A stretch of 64,000 bases of DNA from Phlebotomus papatasi (GCF_024763615.1 NC_077224.1:66598712-66662711); one strand, 5' to 3'. Positions 25,219-37,550 are shown, counted from the stretch's first letter. Numbers and translations: made by a program. The notes: generated by a model from the sequence alone, not told the origin.

Positions 25219-25328
25219 TGGTATCTACACACTAGAGAAAATTATGTCCATATTTTAGAGGTTTTCATACATAAGCGTAGGGAATTTGCTTCATTATAGA
25301 CATAAATTTCTCTAGTGTGTAGAGATCA
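25219..25328. mobile_element. 110-bp PIF/Harbinger-like MITE (copy 2)
   Basis: Same ends (TGGTATCTACACACTAGAGA and partner) and exactly the same length as copy 1, again flanked by TTA (25216-25218, 25329-25331). Confidence 0.82.
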
Positions 25329-25469
25329 TTACACAATATTATCATATAATTGTCAATAATTGATAAAAAAAGAATCTAGTACTTAATTGAAATGTGTAAG
25401 TTTTTTAAGCGACCACGGGGCAGACCAAAGATAAGGTGCGTATATTTGCGTTAGTTATAAGCTAGGAAC

Positions 25470-25709
25470 CTAGTAGAGTAATAGGTGAGAGAGAACGCTA
25501 GTCGGTTTTTTAAAGCTGAGATACCTGACTCGACTCTCGCAATTGTGGCTTCGAATCCCGTCCTAACGACTGAATGTCCGGAAAGGATATTTTTATATAT
25601 GATAAATTATAATAAGGAACACCACCTCGGCCCAAAAAATCCGGGGGCACAGATAAAGCATCTACATTGCGCCCCTACCGCACGTCCCTGTCAGGTTGAT
25701 ATTTTCATA
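25470..25709 (+). mobile_element. SINE2 copy
   Basis: Head, B box GGCTTCGAATCC at 25547-25558, then the diagnostic blocks GGAACACCACCTCGGCCCAA and CCGGGGGCAC. It is more diverged than the 1.9-kb copy. A TIR element follows immediately at 25712. Confidence 0.7.
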
Positions 25710-25711
25710 TA

Positions 25712-26696
25712 GGGGAAAGTGACCATGCTTTATACTGTAAAATGATTTCCAAGAATTGTGATTATTTTCTGATTACCACACAAACCGAAGCGATTCTTCC
25801 ACTATGATAAAAAAATGTCTCACTTATTAGGTTCATAATCCCACCTCAAATAGTTCCTGAAAAACCTTAGATTTTCCTCAAGAAGAAAATGGAAATTCAG
25901 TGCCGATTTTTATACAAGTTGGGTTCGGGGCCTTCCTGTATAATAATTGATTCGACAATTCGGAGGCCCATTTTCACTATAAAAATTTCACCGGATACAA
26001 AAAATTGCACATCAATATTTAGACGAAACTCTAATCTAACTGCTTAAATCGTTTGTACGACTGGTTATTAGTTTTAAAATCACTTTTATGTAATTTTTTC
26101 TAAGCCATGGTTTTATGAGATTAGGGCACTAGCGAAAACCATTTTTTCACTTTGAGTCCAAGAAAATGTCACTTTGCAACCTTAAAATTCAGGCAACAAG
26201 GTTGAATGCTATGTCAATTGTCGATAAAATTGGAGGATTACAATAGGTGTAATTATGAAAGAATCACATCTAATGATAGAGTTACCACTTTTAAATTATC
26301 ATTCATGGACCCTTTTTAAAATATAGGATGGACACAGGTAGAATTTATGAATTTGTCACCACCCACAAAAACAGTGTTCCCAAGTAAAAATATTTTTACA
26401 TAAATATTAATACTGATGAACCCTCTATGTGCCTATGATAGTATTTTTCCTGAACAGCGACATTAATTAAGAAATACTTATGAAATATCATGTATCGAAA
26501 TTACAGTTTTGGACCCATTTTTGATTTTTGCTTCCTGAAACTAGGAAAAAAGAGCTAGGTTCCTAATTTTTTTAGGAAGTGTGAGACTTAGGACCAGCTA
26601 TTAAAATATATTGCTAAGAGTAACAACTATTGATTAACACAAGAAAAAAATAGTTATTATCAATCTTGGATCGTATCAAGCATGGTCACTTTCCCC
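25712..26696. mobile_element. 985-bp TA-flanked TIR element
   Basis: Perfect TIR GGGGAAAGTGACCATGCTT and AAGCATGGTCACTTTCCCC, TA on both sides. The interior is AT-rich without a coding frame. It starts at the 3' end of the SINE2 copy. Confidence 0.82.
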
Positions 26697-26802
26697 TACA
26701 GCTATTGTTGAAGCCAACTCATAAATTGATCTCAGATTCAGCTCACTCTGAGGGAAAATGTATTGAAACTAAAGCCTTGTGCATTTATCCCTCCATACAG
26801 TA

Positions 26803-28107
26803 CGGGGTTGGGGCTACTTTGAACAATGGAGCTACATTGATATCTGTTTTTTTGCCTATTTCTAAATGAAATTATTTCTTAAAATTATTTTATTTAGATC
26901 CACAATTGTTTTGTCTATCCAAATTATATTATCTTAAAATACAGTTTCATTTACCATGCTATCACACTAGGATTTTTTCAATTTGTAAATTCAATTTAAT
27001 TTTCAGATGAATTATCCCTACACTAGAAAAATTTTGACTCTAAATTTAAGAATATATAAGATCCTGGGAACTTAAATTGGACGTGAATCCCCGAGGCGTT
27101 TAAGTTTAGAAGCTCTGAGCGAAAGAAATTAGCTAGAATCCCTAGCTCTTTCAAGTTAAGAGATCGAGAACTTAAGTTCAGCATTAGCTGAAAAATGAAA
27201 AATGTCTACATATTTGCAAATTGCAACTAAAACTAAATGATCAAGGATTTAGAATTAGAGCATTGGCATTCATTGGATAGGATTTGAAATTAAATTCCTG
27301 GGTGTTTCTGTTTAAGAATTTTCCATTTTTCTGTGTGTATGCATTATTTTGCATTAAAAATCATTTGGATTGATAGATTTTCGCTTATTTATTGATATAA
27401 ATTAATACTTGGCCCACCAAAACGTATTCAAACATGCTCAAATAGCATAAATGTGGTTGCTCAATTAAATTTGAATTCAGCAAATAAAATGCTAAAATTG
27501 GTCAGTAATTTCAATTTTATTGCAGTTAAACAAGTATCCTTTTGAACGAAATCGTTCTTATTAAATTTATTTACTCGTAATAATTATTATTTGTGGTCAG
27601 AAAAAAAGTACAGTGATTTAGTGATAAACTTGTGAGGAAGTGAAGCTTTAGTATCGGGAGCAATTTGCTAAGTTCCTCCAAAGCCATTTGAAAGAAATTA
27701 TTGTGCCAAGAAATCTCCTTTTTATATGATTTAACACAGGTTTTCAACAAGATGTATGAGAGTCGCTTCATCAGCCCTTTACCTACGAATCTTCCTTCTG
27801 GCTCTGGGGATCCTTCTGAATAACAGATAAGTGACTTATAAAACATTTTAAGTACTATCACACATTTTCCGGAGTCATTCATAATTAAAAATCCCGCGGC
27901 AATACTTAAAATTGAGCAAATTTATTGCAAAATGTGTCCTGGCTGTGAGAATTTTCAAGTAAATTCTAGGAATCTTATAATGCTCAATTGGCTCAATTGA
28001 ATTTAAATTTAAATTGTGAAAATCCTAGTGTGATAGCACCGTTAGCAACGTGCTAAAAAATCGTATAAAAATGTAGCTCCACATCTCAAAGTAGCCCCAC
28101 CTCCCCC
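26803..28107. mobile_element. 1.3-kb TA-flanked TIR element with nested elements
   Basis: Outer TIRs CGGGGTTGGGGCTACTTTGA and, read inward from the right, GGGGGAGGTGGGGCTACTTT, each followed by GGAGCTACAT. A second inverted pair, GCTATCACACTAGGATTTT (26958-26976) and its partner near 28024-28042, lies inside. The CACACAG MITE is nested inside that. No transposase frame seen. Confidence 0.75.
27021..27337 (+). mobile_element. CACACAG MITE, copy 1
   Basis: 317 bp, ends CACTAGAAAAATTTTGACTC and TTTTTCTGTGTG, TA on both sides. Shares its whole length, inverted, with 58921-59238 (for example CCCAGGAATTTAATTTC and TAAGTTCTCGATCTCTTA blocks). Nested inside the TIR element 26803-28107. Confidence 0.85.
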
Positions 28108-29514
28108 TATCCGATTTTATAATACGACAGAACTTCTCTCACTTTTAATAATTTCGTGTAATGGCTGCGAAGGCAAAAAATCCCACATGAATTTAAGAGG
28201 AGATCGAGGAGATATAAGGAGGTGGCTTCAACTCTCTAGGCCACTTGGCAGGGGCCTGGGAAAAATAATTACCTCGTAATACAAATACCTCAATAGGATA
28301 AAAAAAATAATGATCAACGAGCTAGGATATTGTAATATACTCCTATACAATTTTTTTTCCTAGAAAAAAAGCTTGCCTTTTGATATTTTCCCTTATCTAT
28401 TCAACGAATTCTCTACAGAATCCAAGGATTTCCTCGCTTATGCTGCACTATAGCGATTTGCTTGCTGTAGGATTAAAAAGATTATCTAACCTATTGGGGA
28501 TGAGCCAATTTACATGGAAAACAGATAGAAAGGCTATTATGAAAGCAATGTCAGTTAATAATGCTTGAGTATGCTGTTGGAGCATTTCGCCCCAATTCGA
28601 AAGTGATTGAAATATTTTGTGTTGAATTAGCAAGGCGAAACATATGATCTCATTTGCTTATACCAAGTACCGGTGATATTTTATCCGAAATTAGATTCTA
28701 AAAGGGATAGATAGGGGTTACATCGAGTTACGGGCTGAAATGAAGGAAGCAAATGGGGAAAAAAACGTAGACAAATAAGCTAAAAACGCAAGAGTCATTA
28801 TGTTTCCCAGAGTATTGTGTCTATCTGCTCTATCTCCTTTCAATCCATTAGCCTAGAGATAATCTTTTTGGAGCCTTTTTTCCCAAACCATCCCCCCCCC
28901 CACCCATCGTGGGTTTTAGGGATGAAGAGATTGGATGGGAAAATGTGTTCATTTGTATTGATTCGATGTCTTTTCTCATTCTGGTTGTATGCAAATACCG
29001 TGGCGAGAGGAAATAAGTTCATGTGATATTTTTGTCTGGGAATCTAAAGGAGATTCTGCAGCAAAATTGCCTTTTGCTCATTTTGGGGCTATGGGCGGAG
29101 ATTGCCGAAACAAAAAGGCGATTCATTATGGAGAAATATGTCCCAAATGCAAAATGTTTCGCAAAATTTAGAAAAGAAAATTTAAAAAACACTGCGAAAT
29201 TCGAGAAGGTTGTACAATGTTAAAGAAACAAAGATAAGTAACCTCTACGAACAGTGGTGAGGAAAAGTCTTTGAAGAATTTCAGAAGAGAAAGTCATTTC
29301 AAGAAATTACAGTGTCGCTTTGGTGAACTTTTTCGTTTTTAAACGTAATATGGGCGAGCATGGCAGAACTAGCCAGATAATGAAATTTTTCATTGCGTAT
29401 AATTTGTGAAAAAATGTTTGTACAAGGCTGATAAATATTTCAATGAATATGAAGGGATGTTTTTACTTGGAAAGCAGTGGTATCCTTAATATTCCGTTTA
29501 AGGCAGGTTATAAA
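28108..29514. other. No gene seen
   Basis: Only short overlapping frames of 60-69 codons. No TIR pair recognised. Confidence 0.4.
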
Positions 29515-29602
29515 ATCCTACTGTCTCAGAAGAATTTCGGTTCGACAGAATGTAGCAGGAAATAGACGGAGACACTGAACCTTTTTTGATTTTCACAATT
29601 TT

Positions 29603-29652
29603 ATTCCCTACGACGTTTCCAGGATGGATGTCCTCTTCATCAGGTATCGAAT
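29603..29652 (-). ncRNA. Hammerhead-like motif, left arm of copy 1
   Basis: The inverted arm carries the same stem I, CTGATGA core and GAAACGTC on the minus strand. Stem II reads GAGGA against TCCTG. Comparing arms, the ancestor was probably GAGGA/TCCTC, fully paired. Confidence 0.35.
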
Positions 29653-29875
29653 ATGGCAGGGAAAATCACGTACAGGTGGGAGTTGTTACACTGCACTTGG
29701 ACTTTGATCACAACTTGATCCGTGATGTTCAACATTCGACTGACTGACACAGAACTGACTGACTGACTGACACTTATGTGTCAGTCAGTCGAATGGTGAA
29801 CATCACGGATCAAGTTGTGATCAAAGTCCAAGTGCAGTGTAATAACTCCCACCTGTACGTAATTTTCCTTGCCAT

Positions 29876-29925
29876 ATTCGATACCTGATGAAGAGGACAT
29901 CCATCTTCGAAACGTCGTAGAGAAT
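29876..29925 (+). ncRNA. Hammerhead-like ribozyme motif, right arm of copy 1
   Basis: Stem I would be ATTC-GA-TAC (29876-29884) with GTA-GA-GAAT (29917-29925): 7 Watson-Crick pairs around a tandem GA mismatch. The core is CTGATGA (29885-29891), then an extra A, a 5-bp stem II GAGGA/TCTTC, GAA (29909-29911), the self-complementary ACGT (29912-29915) and C at the would-be cleavage site 29916. A 4-nt self-complementary stem III is what dimer-type hammerheads of Penelope-like elements use. The extra A between core and stem II is not canonical, so activity is uncertain. Confidence 0.4.
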
Positions 29926-30020
29926 AAAATTGTGAAAATCAAGAAAGGTTCAGCGTCTCCGTCTATTTCCTGATCCTACTGTCTAATACCATGCATGTCG
30001 AATACCATGCATGTCATACA

Positions 30021-30245
30021 CCATCGAAGGAACACCTGTTCGGTAGGGAACCCTTATCGGCAATTTCATCAAAATATTTAAATTGATTTATTGTATCTAA
30101 CAAAATTCAAGTAACGCTTTTCCATTAATATACCTCTTCCTAAAAGGATAGATATTCAAATTTCATATCCTAAGTGATACAAAATAAGGTGGCAATAGGC
30201 CATGTCACAAGTTCTTAAAGTACCGATAGGTGTCCTTTCGATCCT
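30021..30245 (+). mobile_element. MITE family C, diverged copy
   Basis: Shares GGTAGGGAACCC, AAATTTCATATCCTAAGTGA and GATAGGTGTCCTTTCGA in order with the 43.6-kb copy. The outer ends are decayed. Confidence 0.65.
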
Positions 30246-32269
30246 ATTTATTAAAAAAAAAACTATGATGAACTATTTTTCAAGGCTACAAAGAACGCTC
30301 TTAAAAAGAAAGTAACAAAAAATTCAATTTGTATTAAAAGTAGGATGCTTAAAACTCGGAACAGTAATATGCAACTTGTTCTAAATATAGCACAGCTCTC
30401 TTAATTTTTTATTCATTTCTTTCTACATGCCATCAGATCGAAGGAAAAAAGACGAATCTTTCCTGAAAGGTCTTCCAGGCAGATTGAGCTTAACCTAGTT
30501 CCCGGCGAGTGGCCTTCAAAGTTGAAGCCAATTTCTTACTTTCACATACAAATGCGTATGGGAATTTTTCTGCACTCGTGATCGTTATACTAAATATTTA
30601 AAAAGTGAGAAGTTTTTCCGTGCTATAAGGTTCCTTTCCGTAAGGAGGGATAAATATATTAAATTTTTGTTTAAATAATTTTTTTCCTTGGAGCACTGTG
30701 AGCTGAGTCCGAGATCAATTTAGGAATTGGCTTCAAATAGCTCCATACAAAAAGGCCAACTTGCCAGGCGCTTGAGCTTAACCATGGTTAAGAGGAACTC
30801 AAGTATGATGAAATCCTTGATAGTCACTGAGATATTGAAATAAGTCACCCCTTAGTTGAAACTCAGTATGAGGAGCTATCCCCACAGCAAAAGCCATGAA
30901 TATAATTATACGGATATTAGTGTGTGATGATGCTTCGCGTCAATAAAACGATTTTATCATTTAGCCCGCTAATAATTCTATACAATATAGGCATGATATT
31001 AACTACAGTAATACCTGTAGCTACATATAAACGCTTGAATCACAATCTACTTGGGGATACCCTTACTCGAGTGTCGCAGTACCATATCCCCAGCACAACA
31101 TCATCATCGTATGAGCACATAATGTTTGGTGTGCTTACATAAAGGGCGCGAGAATGCGTTGAGTTTTCATTAAATGGAATGGGACTTAAATAGAGTTAGT
31201 ACCTGCTGGAGTGAAAATATGTTGCGACAACTTCTCTCACTGTCGTTATTAACAATTACTTCAATTAAGTGTATTAACACCTTTTCTAAGCGTGACACAC
31301 TCAAATACCACGAATCAGATACAATGTCACACTGGAATATGCCAAAGAATAAATTTTATTGCCCACACAGAATTTTCATTAATCTCCCTGCTTCAAAATG
31401 ATTTTTCACACTCACGTACACGTACTTAAATGTGATTGCCACACTGTCTCGATGATTTCAAAATTGCTGCCTGGGAAATGTTGCGGGAATGGTACATCAT
31501 TGTGGAGTAATGGGGAGGAATTCATGCAATTAAGACAATGTTAACTAATTAACTTACTGTTGGGAAGAAGGCTCTATTTTTCTGTTCTACGCTCAATTTA
31601 GACGATTTGTTAGAAACATTTGTGTATTATAAGGATTACGAAAAAAATACCGCTTAAGGCGCTACAATAAGAATTTTGGCGAAAAATAACTTCGAAAATA
31701 AAGTGTTATTTTCAGTATTTAAAATAAAACTGAAGATAAATTTATAAAATCATAACCTCATTTTAAAAAGAAGCTTTAAGAATATGTCTAAATTATTGTA
31801 AATAATAAATTTAAAAAAAAAATCATGAAGCCGAATTCAAGTACAGAGAGTAGGAATTCAAGTCCTGGGTATGAATTCTGACATTTTCTCATGACATTTT
31901 GTATGAAAAGTTCACGAAATTACTAACAAAAGGCAAACTAAAAGCTGTGAATTTCTCACGTGAAAAACTCATGAATTTCAGAATTCACCTCCTGGAAACA
32001 AATCATAAAACGAGAACGACCCAAACACAGGAAGGAACGGACACGAGAACAACCATCCCAAATAAGGGCCTGAGCAGAACACCGAAAATCACTCCTGGCA
32101 AAACAGATCCCAAAGTTCACTGTACCAGCCTGACTCTGTACAATTTTGGGCAGAAGAGCATCGGAAGGCTCGGAGAAGATCCCATATAAGGTAAGCTAAT
32201 ATGAGGTATTTTAACGTACTCTTCATGCATAATAAATTAGTCTGTCCAAGCGGTACATAAGGCGTCCCG
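30246..32269. other. Mostly featureless
   Basis: Begins with a fragment of the 37.1-kb MITE family (about 30283-30335). The remaining frames show no motif. Confidence 0.4.
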
Positions 32270-32790
32270 GAAGTTACAAGACATATAGATCAAACCATGC
32301 CGAAAACAGCATCGCACTGCGTGATTAATCTTCAGATGGGAGAGCCCCGGGTGTTCTGAGCAATATTCGGTCCAAAATAGGTGTTTCAAACGATTCGGGA
32401 TGATCTGTTAAGGCATGCTGGGCTCTTTTAGACCCAAAGGCAGGGCATTATATAAGGTGGGTGCAACGTATGAGAAATATCTCTTAAAAAATTCCTTTCG
32501 CGGAAACGGCACAGATACTGGTGTTTCACCCCGTATTGCTCTAGCCCTATGGGCATTAGGTTCAGTAGAGGAATTCTGTAACAATATGACAATATCATAT
32601 GACAAATTTTCATGGTAAATTTAGTAGCAGGACAGCATCAAAGCCCAATAAAGATCGTAATGGGCATCAAGCTAAATTCTGGAATATTGGATATCCTTCT
32701 CTACATTCTCATCTAAGCCTCCAAATGATTGTCCCCCAATACACCAACCCAAGATCATTCGCATATGTAACCATTCTCATGTTTGAGCAT
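32270..32790 (-). pseudogene. LINE reverse-transcriptase C-terminal remnant
   Basis: On the minus strand 32790-32740 reads MVTYANDLGLVYWGT, a decayed YADD catalytic motif (YAND). After a deletion, 32605-32405 reads a typical LINE tail with QNSSTE, then PFPRKEFFKRYFSYVAPTLY, NALPLGLKEPS. A stop follows, then KHLFWTEYCSEHPG in the same frame. The FFKR.FSY.AP.L.N.LP pattern is characteristic of CR1/L2/Jockey-like LINE ends. Stops and the missing middle show it is dead. Confidence 0.65.
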
Positions 32791-33210
32791 AATGTCTGAG
32801 GATTTCGATCTTAAAGCATTCAGATACCAAGTGCCACTCAAAACGCGGAAATGTAATATAGATTAATTATTTAAGCTCTTCCGATTCTCGACAGAGGTCA
32901 TATCTTTATAAATGCATAAGATTGAGATTTTTATTGCGATTTTTAACTCTTTAATGGATCTCTCTTATCAGATGGGTAAAAGTTCAGGAACCGAAATGCG
33001 AAGCTTTATTTAGAAATAGTGTGACTATATTAGAATCCCACCTAATAATTTTAAAATTTGACAAATATCAAAAGAGCTGTAAAGTGGACAAATCCCCTGA
33101 GATCCATAATCCAAAGTAGTTAAACTCTAAACTAATTAAAAAAAAGATATGAAAATAGTGAAAGATGCTGAACAATGTCAAATAATTGTATTCTATTATG
33201 CAAGTTATTA

Positions 33211-33406
33211 GGGGGAAGAGGGGCACCTTTGAAAATGGAATTTTTCACTTATTTTAAAAGAAAATTGAGCCTTATCGTGATATAATTCAGGTGCACAAAC
33301 AGATTGAGAAGCTAAATTACGTTATGATATGGCTCAGTTCCACTTAACATGGGGGAAACATCCCAATTTTAAAGATGCCCCAGTTTCAAAGTTGCCCCAC
33401 TTCCCG
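33211..33406. mobile_element. GGGGGAAGTGGGGC MITE, copy 2
   Basis: 196 bp, same TIRs (GGGGGAAGAGGGGCACCTTT) and body blocks (TTGAGCCTTATCGTGATATA, GTGCACAAACAGAT), TA on both sides. Confidence 0.85.
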
Positions 33407-36400
33407 TACAGGAGGTATGGTTAACACTTGAGTAATCGGTATTCATGCGGTTTCACTTATGATTCAAATGGTGCATATGGGAAAGTTACACTCTTTATTT
33501 TCAAAATAGAAAAGCAAAAAATTAATCTCTAGCTTTAAAAATTTAAAGGGGCGTGGCTAAAAAATAAATCTCTGCGATAAATGGAAGAAAAAAAATTTAT
33601 CTCTTTATTGTAGGTCAACTTAAAGTCAGTGTTTATAACATTAACTGTTAAATGAAGTTATTACATATGATTATAAAATATGTCTATAATTTAATATAAA
33701 ATCATTAATGAGAAATGCACTGTGAATATAATTTTCGTAATGGTCTTTAACTTATGAAACTTTAACGTTTTGTCGGATTTTCCACATATCTGATGTTTTA
33801 GAGGCTATTGATTTCAAAGGCCATTTCTGAGACAGAGACTTCTCCTGAAATAATTAATTCAATATCCGATAATTGTGTTCAGTTCACAAAATTTAAGTGT
33901 TAAATTGAGCTTTTAGGCACTATGTGATTTTAATTGACAAACGCCATGTATAGATGCTTCCAGGCACTATCTTGAGTAATTGAATTTAAATGAGTGTCTC
34001 ATAAGAAATAATGCAGAGGTCAGAGTGCCACGTTGCTCCAACACATCCCTCCAACTCCTTCAGAATGTCAAAAGCTATTCAAATAAACTGTACTTGATGT
34101 AAATACAATTAGATCACTATTTGAGAAACATGGTTTGTAATATAATGTAAATGGGTGTTAGAGAGTAGAGAGGGATCAGTAATCACTTCTTGAATTTTCC
34201 GGTGCTGAAGGATGGACTTTTCCTTTAGCGTGATGATTTATGACCTGAATTTGAATACAGTATCAATTCCATTGATTAGAAATAACCCCTCAGAGTTGGG
34301 ATGAGATGTGAACAGGAAAAGTATATTGACACCTCATTTGAATGCCACTTTGACTATTGGCACAGGCAAAGTCATTAAGGAGCAGTGGGTATGTATATGT
34401 CTGCCATCCAGACATCAAAGGTCTTTTGCGATTGAACTGATGCCAGTATAGTATAAGTTGTTACTCATGGAAAATATCTCATTTACTATGTCCTGATAAA
34501 AGTTTTCTGCAGAATGAGCGGAATGCTAAAATTGTGAAAAAGCAGGATGGAAGGGGTTGAAAAGGGGCAAATAACTAATCAAATACTCATAATATTAATT
34601 AGAATTAGAATAGATCACACTCATACGGGTATACAAAATTCACAAAATTGAATTTTATGAAACATCTAAAATAAGTTATCGCTGATTTCAAAAATTGATT
34701 TCATCTCCAGTTTTAGAAAACAAAATTTGACCTTAGGGTATCCATTATAGAGATAAAAGACTGTGATCTATAATAATAATAATAATAATAATTTATTGAT
34801 TGATGCCCAAGTTACATAATATAACAAACAGGACTATACATCTATAATATACTATCTAATTTTGTGAAAGATATAATTTTGAAAATTCATATTTTGAGGG
34901 TAAAATAATGAGGTTTTTCTAAAAATTCCCAAGAAATGTTTTGTAATGAAATTTTGAAAATCTTAGTGTAGAAAATAAAGCCAAATATTTAAGAGCCCTC
35001 ATTAATAAGCATTATAGTGCTTAGGACTATATTCTATTTCAAATAGAAAACATATCGATTCGATCTCTTCACATGTTTTTTTTTTGTAATTGGTTTTAGA
35101 AGAAGAAAACCCTGTTTTATAAAAAAATTCCAAGAGATTTTCCATTCATCGTCACAAACCCTCGTCCGCCGAAGTTTGGGAAATATATTTCAGATCGCCA
35201 AGATAAGGTCCTCTCATCCTTCAGTCTCTAACCAAAAATTTTTTTATGGAATCCAGAGGTCACCGCGTGAAGGTGGAAGTAGGGAATGAGATAGAATTAA
35301 CTAGTGCTCTTCTAAACAACCTTTGGAGAACTGATAATGTGTTGAATGGCCCCAAATTGAAATTAAGGGGGGTTAGCTAAGATCTTAAGGGTGTTATATG
35401 ACCATTTTTTCAACCTGTACCATGTAATTTTGGGTATAAAAATTTCGTAGTATACAATGGTTGCCGCTTGTCCGCTTTTCACCAAAACCGAAAAACCAAA
35501 TTTTAAGCAAAATTGTATGAAATTGGGTTTGAACTGTTCCTTCAGCCTCTGTATTCGGAAGACTAGGGCCCGAAGAGAAGTTTCCCGAAGAGATGGTGAA
35601 CTGCTCACAGAAAATTTATTAAAATTTCAAATGGCCACCATTTTTTACAATTTTTGAAAGACTACTTTTTCCAGAGGGTAAAAAGGTTGGATATTCATTG
35701 AAAACGAATGTGGACTTTTAAGCTCCCTTTTCTTCAAAAATATAATCGAATTTTAAGAAAAATATTTTTTTCATACTCATTGGACGCTTTTATAGAATGA
35801 CCTGCGTTTAATACTGGATTTATCCTAATGGATCAATCTTTATTTATAGTTATATATATAATTTTAAGATTAGTGTTCGAGATATATACCAATTACGGGT
35901 TGATATACTAGGTAGTATTCTAAAATATCAGGTGTACCTTTTATATGAGGAAAATTTCATGAAAATAAAATTCACATCCCGTTCTCAAACATGTTGGATA
36001 TGTACTGTTCTACTCTTCCGTGATCGAAAATGGATTGAACTAAATTGAATTTGTTTTTATGTTTAAAAATAAAAAAAATAAAGAAATTAGATAGACATAT
36101 CCAAGACATGTGAGAAAGAAAGAGATGTTAATTTTGGTTTAATGCAAATTTTCCTGGTCTTAAAGCTGTTCCAGATTCATGGAGAAACGTAAAAAATGGA
36201 TTTGATCAATAAAAAATCAAATTTGATCCATATCCAACTTAGAACTCTGTGGTTCTGCTACTTTTTTTAAATCGAAAAAATTTTATTGACTCAAAATTCA
36301 CATCACTGTCTTTCTTAAATTTTTTGGATAATCTATCCTACTCGTTCGCACTGATTTTTTTCTTTTGAACAACACAACGAATTTAATTTAGTTCAATTCA

Positions 36401-36509
36401 ATTCGTGTGTCGAATTGAATTGAATTTCAATTTTGTCTTCAAGCAAGTATCAGCATAGGGAATATGAAATTTTATTTTTCCTTGCTTATTTAATTTTTTT
36501 TGCCATATT
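33407..36509. other. Mostly featureless
   Basis: Apart from the retroposon tail at 34763-34860 no gene or clear repeat is seen. Frames at 35363-35657 overlap on opposite strands. Confidence 0.4.
34763..34860 (-). mobile_element. LINE or SINE 3' tail fragment
   Basis: On the minus strand AACTTGGGCATCAATCAATA leads into AATAAATT and an (ATT)7-like tail. This is the shape of a retroposon 3' end. Confidence 0.4.
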
Positions 36510-36580
36510 CTACGAGCGTTCAATTAGTCAAATGGTAGAGTACCTGTTCCATCAAGCAAGTACCGTAGGTTGGAATTTTC
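36510..36580 (+). mobile_element. Decayed SINE1 head fragment
   Basis: GTTCAATTAGTCAAATGGTAG and the following GAGTACCTGTTCCATCAAGC match the SINE1 head in order, with a broken B box (GGTTGGAATT). The fragment ends where a TTAA-flanked MITE begins at 36581. Confidence 0.5.
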
Positions 36581-36963
36581 TTAACCCTTTAAGAACGAAA
36601 GAATGAAAAATTGGGCGTTAGAATAATCACTTTTCCTGGGATGAAATAATACCTTTTTTTCGATAGTATTGACTGTCGATTCTGAAAAAATTTAAACAAT
36701 ATCTGCACTTCCTGTAATTAATATAGATATTTATCAACAGTCATATTCTATTAAGAAAGACACAATAAATGGTCCAACAATGTGTAAAAAGTCAACATTC
36801 ACTTTACCTAAGAGATGTAAATTTATCGATACTATCGATTCGATAGTATTGAAAAAATATCATTCCATCCCTGGTTTTTTAGAGAAAAACATAACTTTAG
36901 AAAACTTTAGAAAAAAATGTTGTTTTTCAGACAGCGGTATTTCAATCATCCTTAAAAGGTTAA
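36581..36963. mobile_element. piggyBac-like MITE (TTAA ends)
   Basis: TTAACCCTTTAAGAACGA at the left and TCATCCTTAAAAGGTTAA at the right: TTAA duplications with CC ends. A second inverted block, GGGATGAAATAATA ... TCATTCCATCCC with TCGATAGTATTGA, lies inside. Confidence 0.65.
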
Positions 36964-37085
36964 GATTACTAGTGATTTGATGTGACATTTAAACTGTTTG
37001 GACGACATCCATCGAGCTTCACAGTATATGGTTTTACGGGAAATTGAAATGATAACCTCAGTTATGTACAAGGACAGATTATATA

Positions 37086-37470
37086 GGGTAAATGTACCCA
37101 ATTTCGGCAAGCTTGCAATTTCGGCCAGCTTGCAATTTCGGCCACGTCTTTTGTTCTTCGAATTTTCATGAATTTTTAGTTTTTACATAATCTACAGATA
37201 ATATAATGCAAAAAATGTCACTTCGACTAATGAGATGATGTGAAAAAGTTTTGGAAAAATTCCGGAATGAGAATTCCGGTGAGAAATTAAGGTGGCTTAT
37301 GAGAATTAAGGCGGTCAAAGTGTTACCCAAAGCTATGTCTATATTTTTATTCATTTTAAAATGTAACAAGAACGCTCCTTATAAGAAGTTACAAAAAAAT
37401 CAATTTGTATTAAAATACATATCAAACTTAAGACTGTGGCGCTTGGTGCCGAAATTTGGTACAGTTACCC
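37086..37470. mobile_element. 385-bp TA-flanked MITE
   Basis: TIRs GGGTAAATGTACCCAATTTC and GAAATTTGGTACAGTTACCC, TA duplication. The left end has a short AATTTCGGCCAGCTTGC tandem. Its inner block near 37366-37418 also occurs at about 30283-30335, a fragment of the same family. Confidence 0.8.
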
Positions 37471-37477
37471 TAATGCA

Positions 37478-37550
37478 AGTCTAGAAATTTTACTTGTAAA
37501 ATGGCCTAGTTTCTCTATGAAATGTTGTGTTAACATTATTATTATATTAT
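37478..37550 (+). mobile_element. SINE1 3' end fragment
   Basis: Matches the SINE1 body end (GTCTAGAAAT, then GGCCTAGTTTCTCTATG and GAAATGTTGTG) followed by an ATT-rich tail. It starts right after the TIR element at 37086-37470 and has no head. Confidence 0.6.

Larger units (their letters stand above)
29527..29972. mobile_element. Penelope-like inverted-repeat element, copy 1
   Basis: Flanked by a 12-bp duplication ATCCTACTGTCT (29515-29526, 29973-29984). After a 30-nt unique left piece come two arms of 194 bp each (29557-29750 and 29778-29971) in inverted orientation, separated by a GACT-rich 27-nt spacer. Inverted terminal repeats with a 5' overhang piece and a variable-length target duplication are a known form of Penelope-like retroelement remnants. 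No reverse transcriptase is present, so the class call is inference. Confidence 0.6.

Noticed and set aside
29740..29777. Telomere-like or regulatory GACT repeat
   Set aside because: It is the loop of the Penelope-like palindrome, made of a few GACT units.
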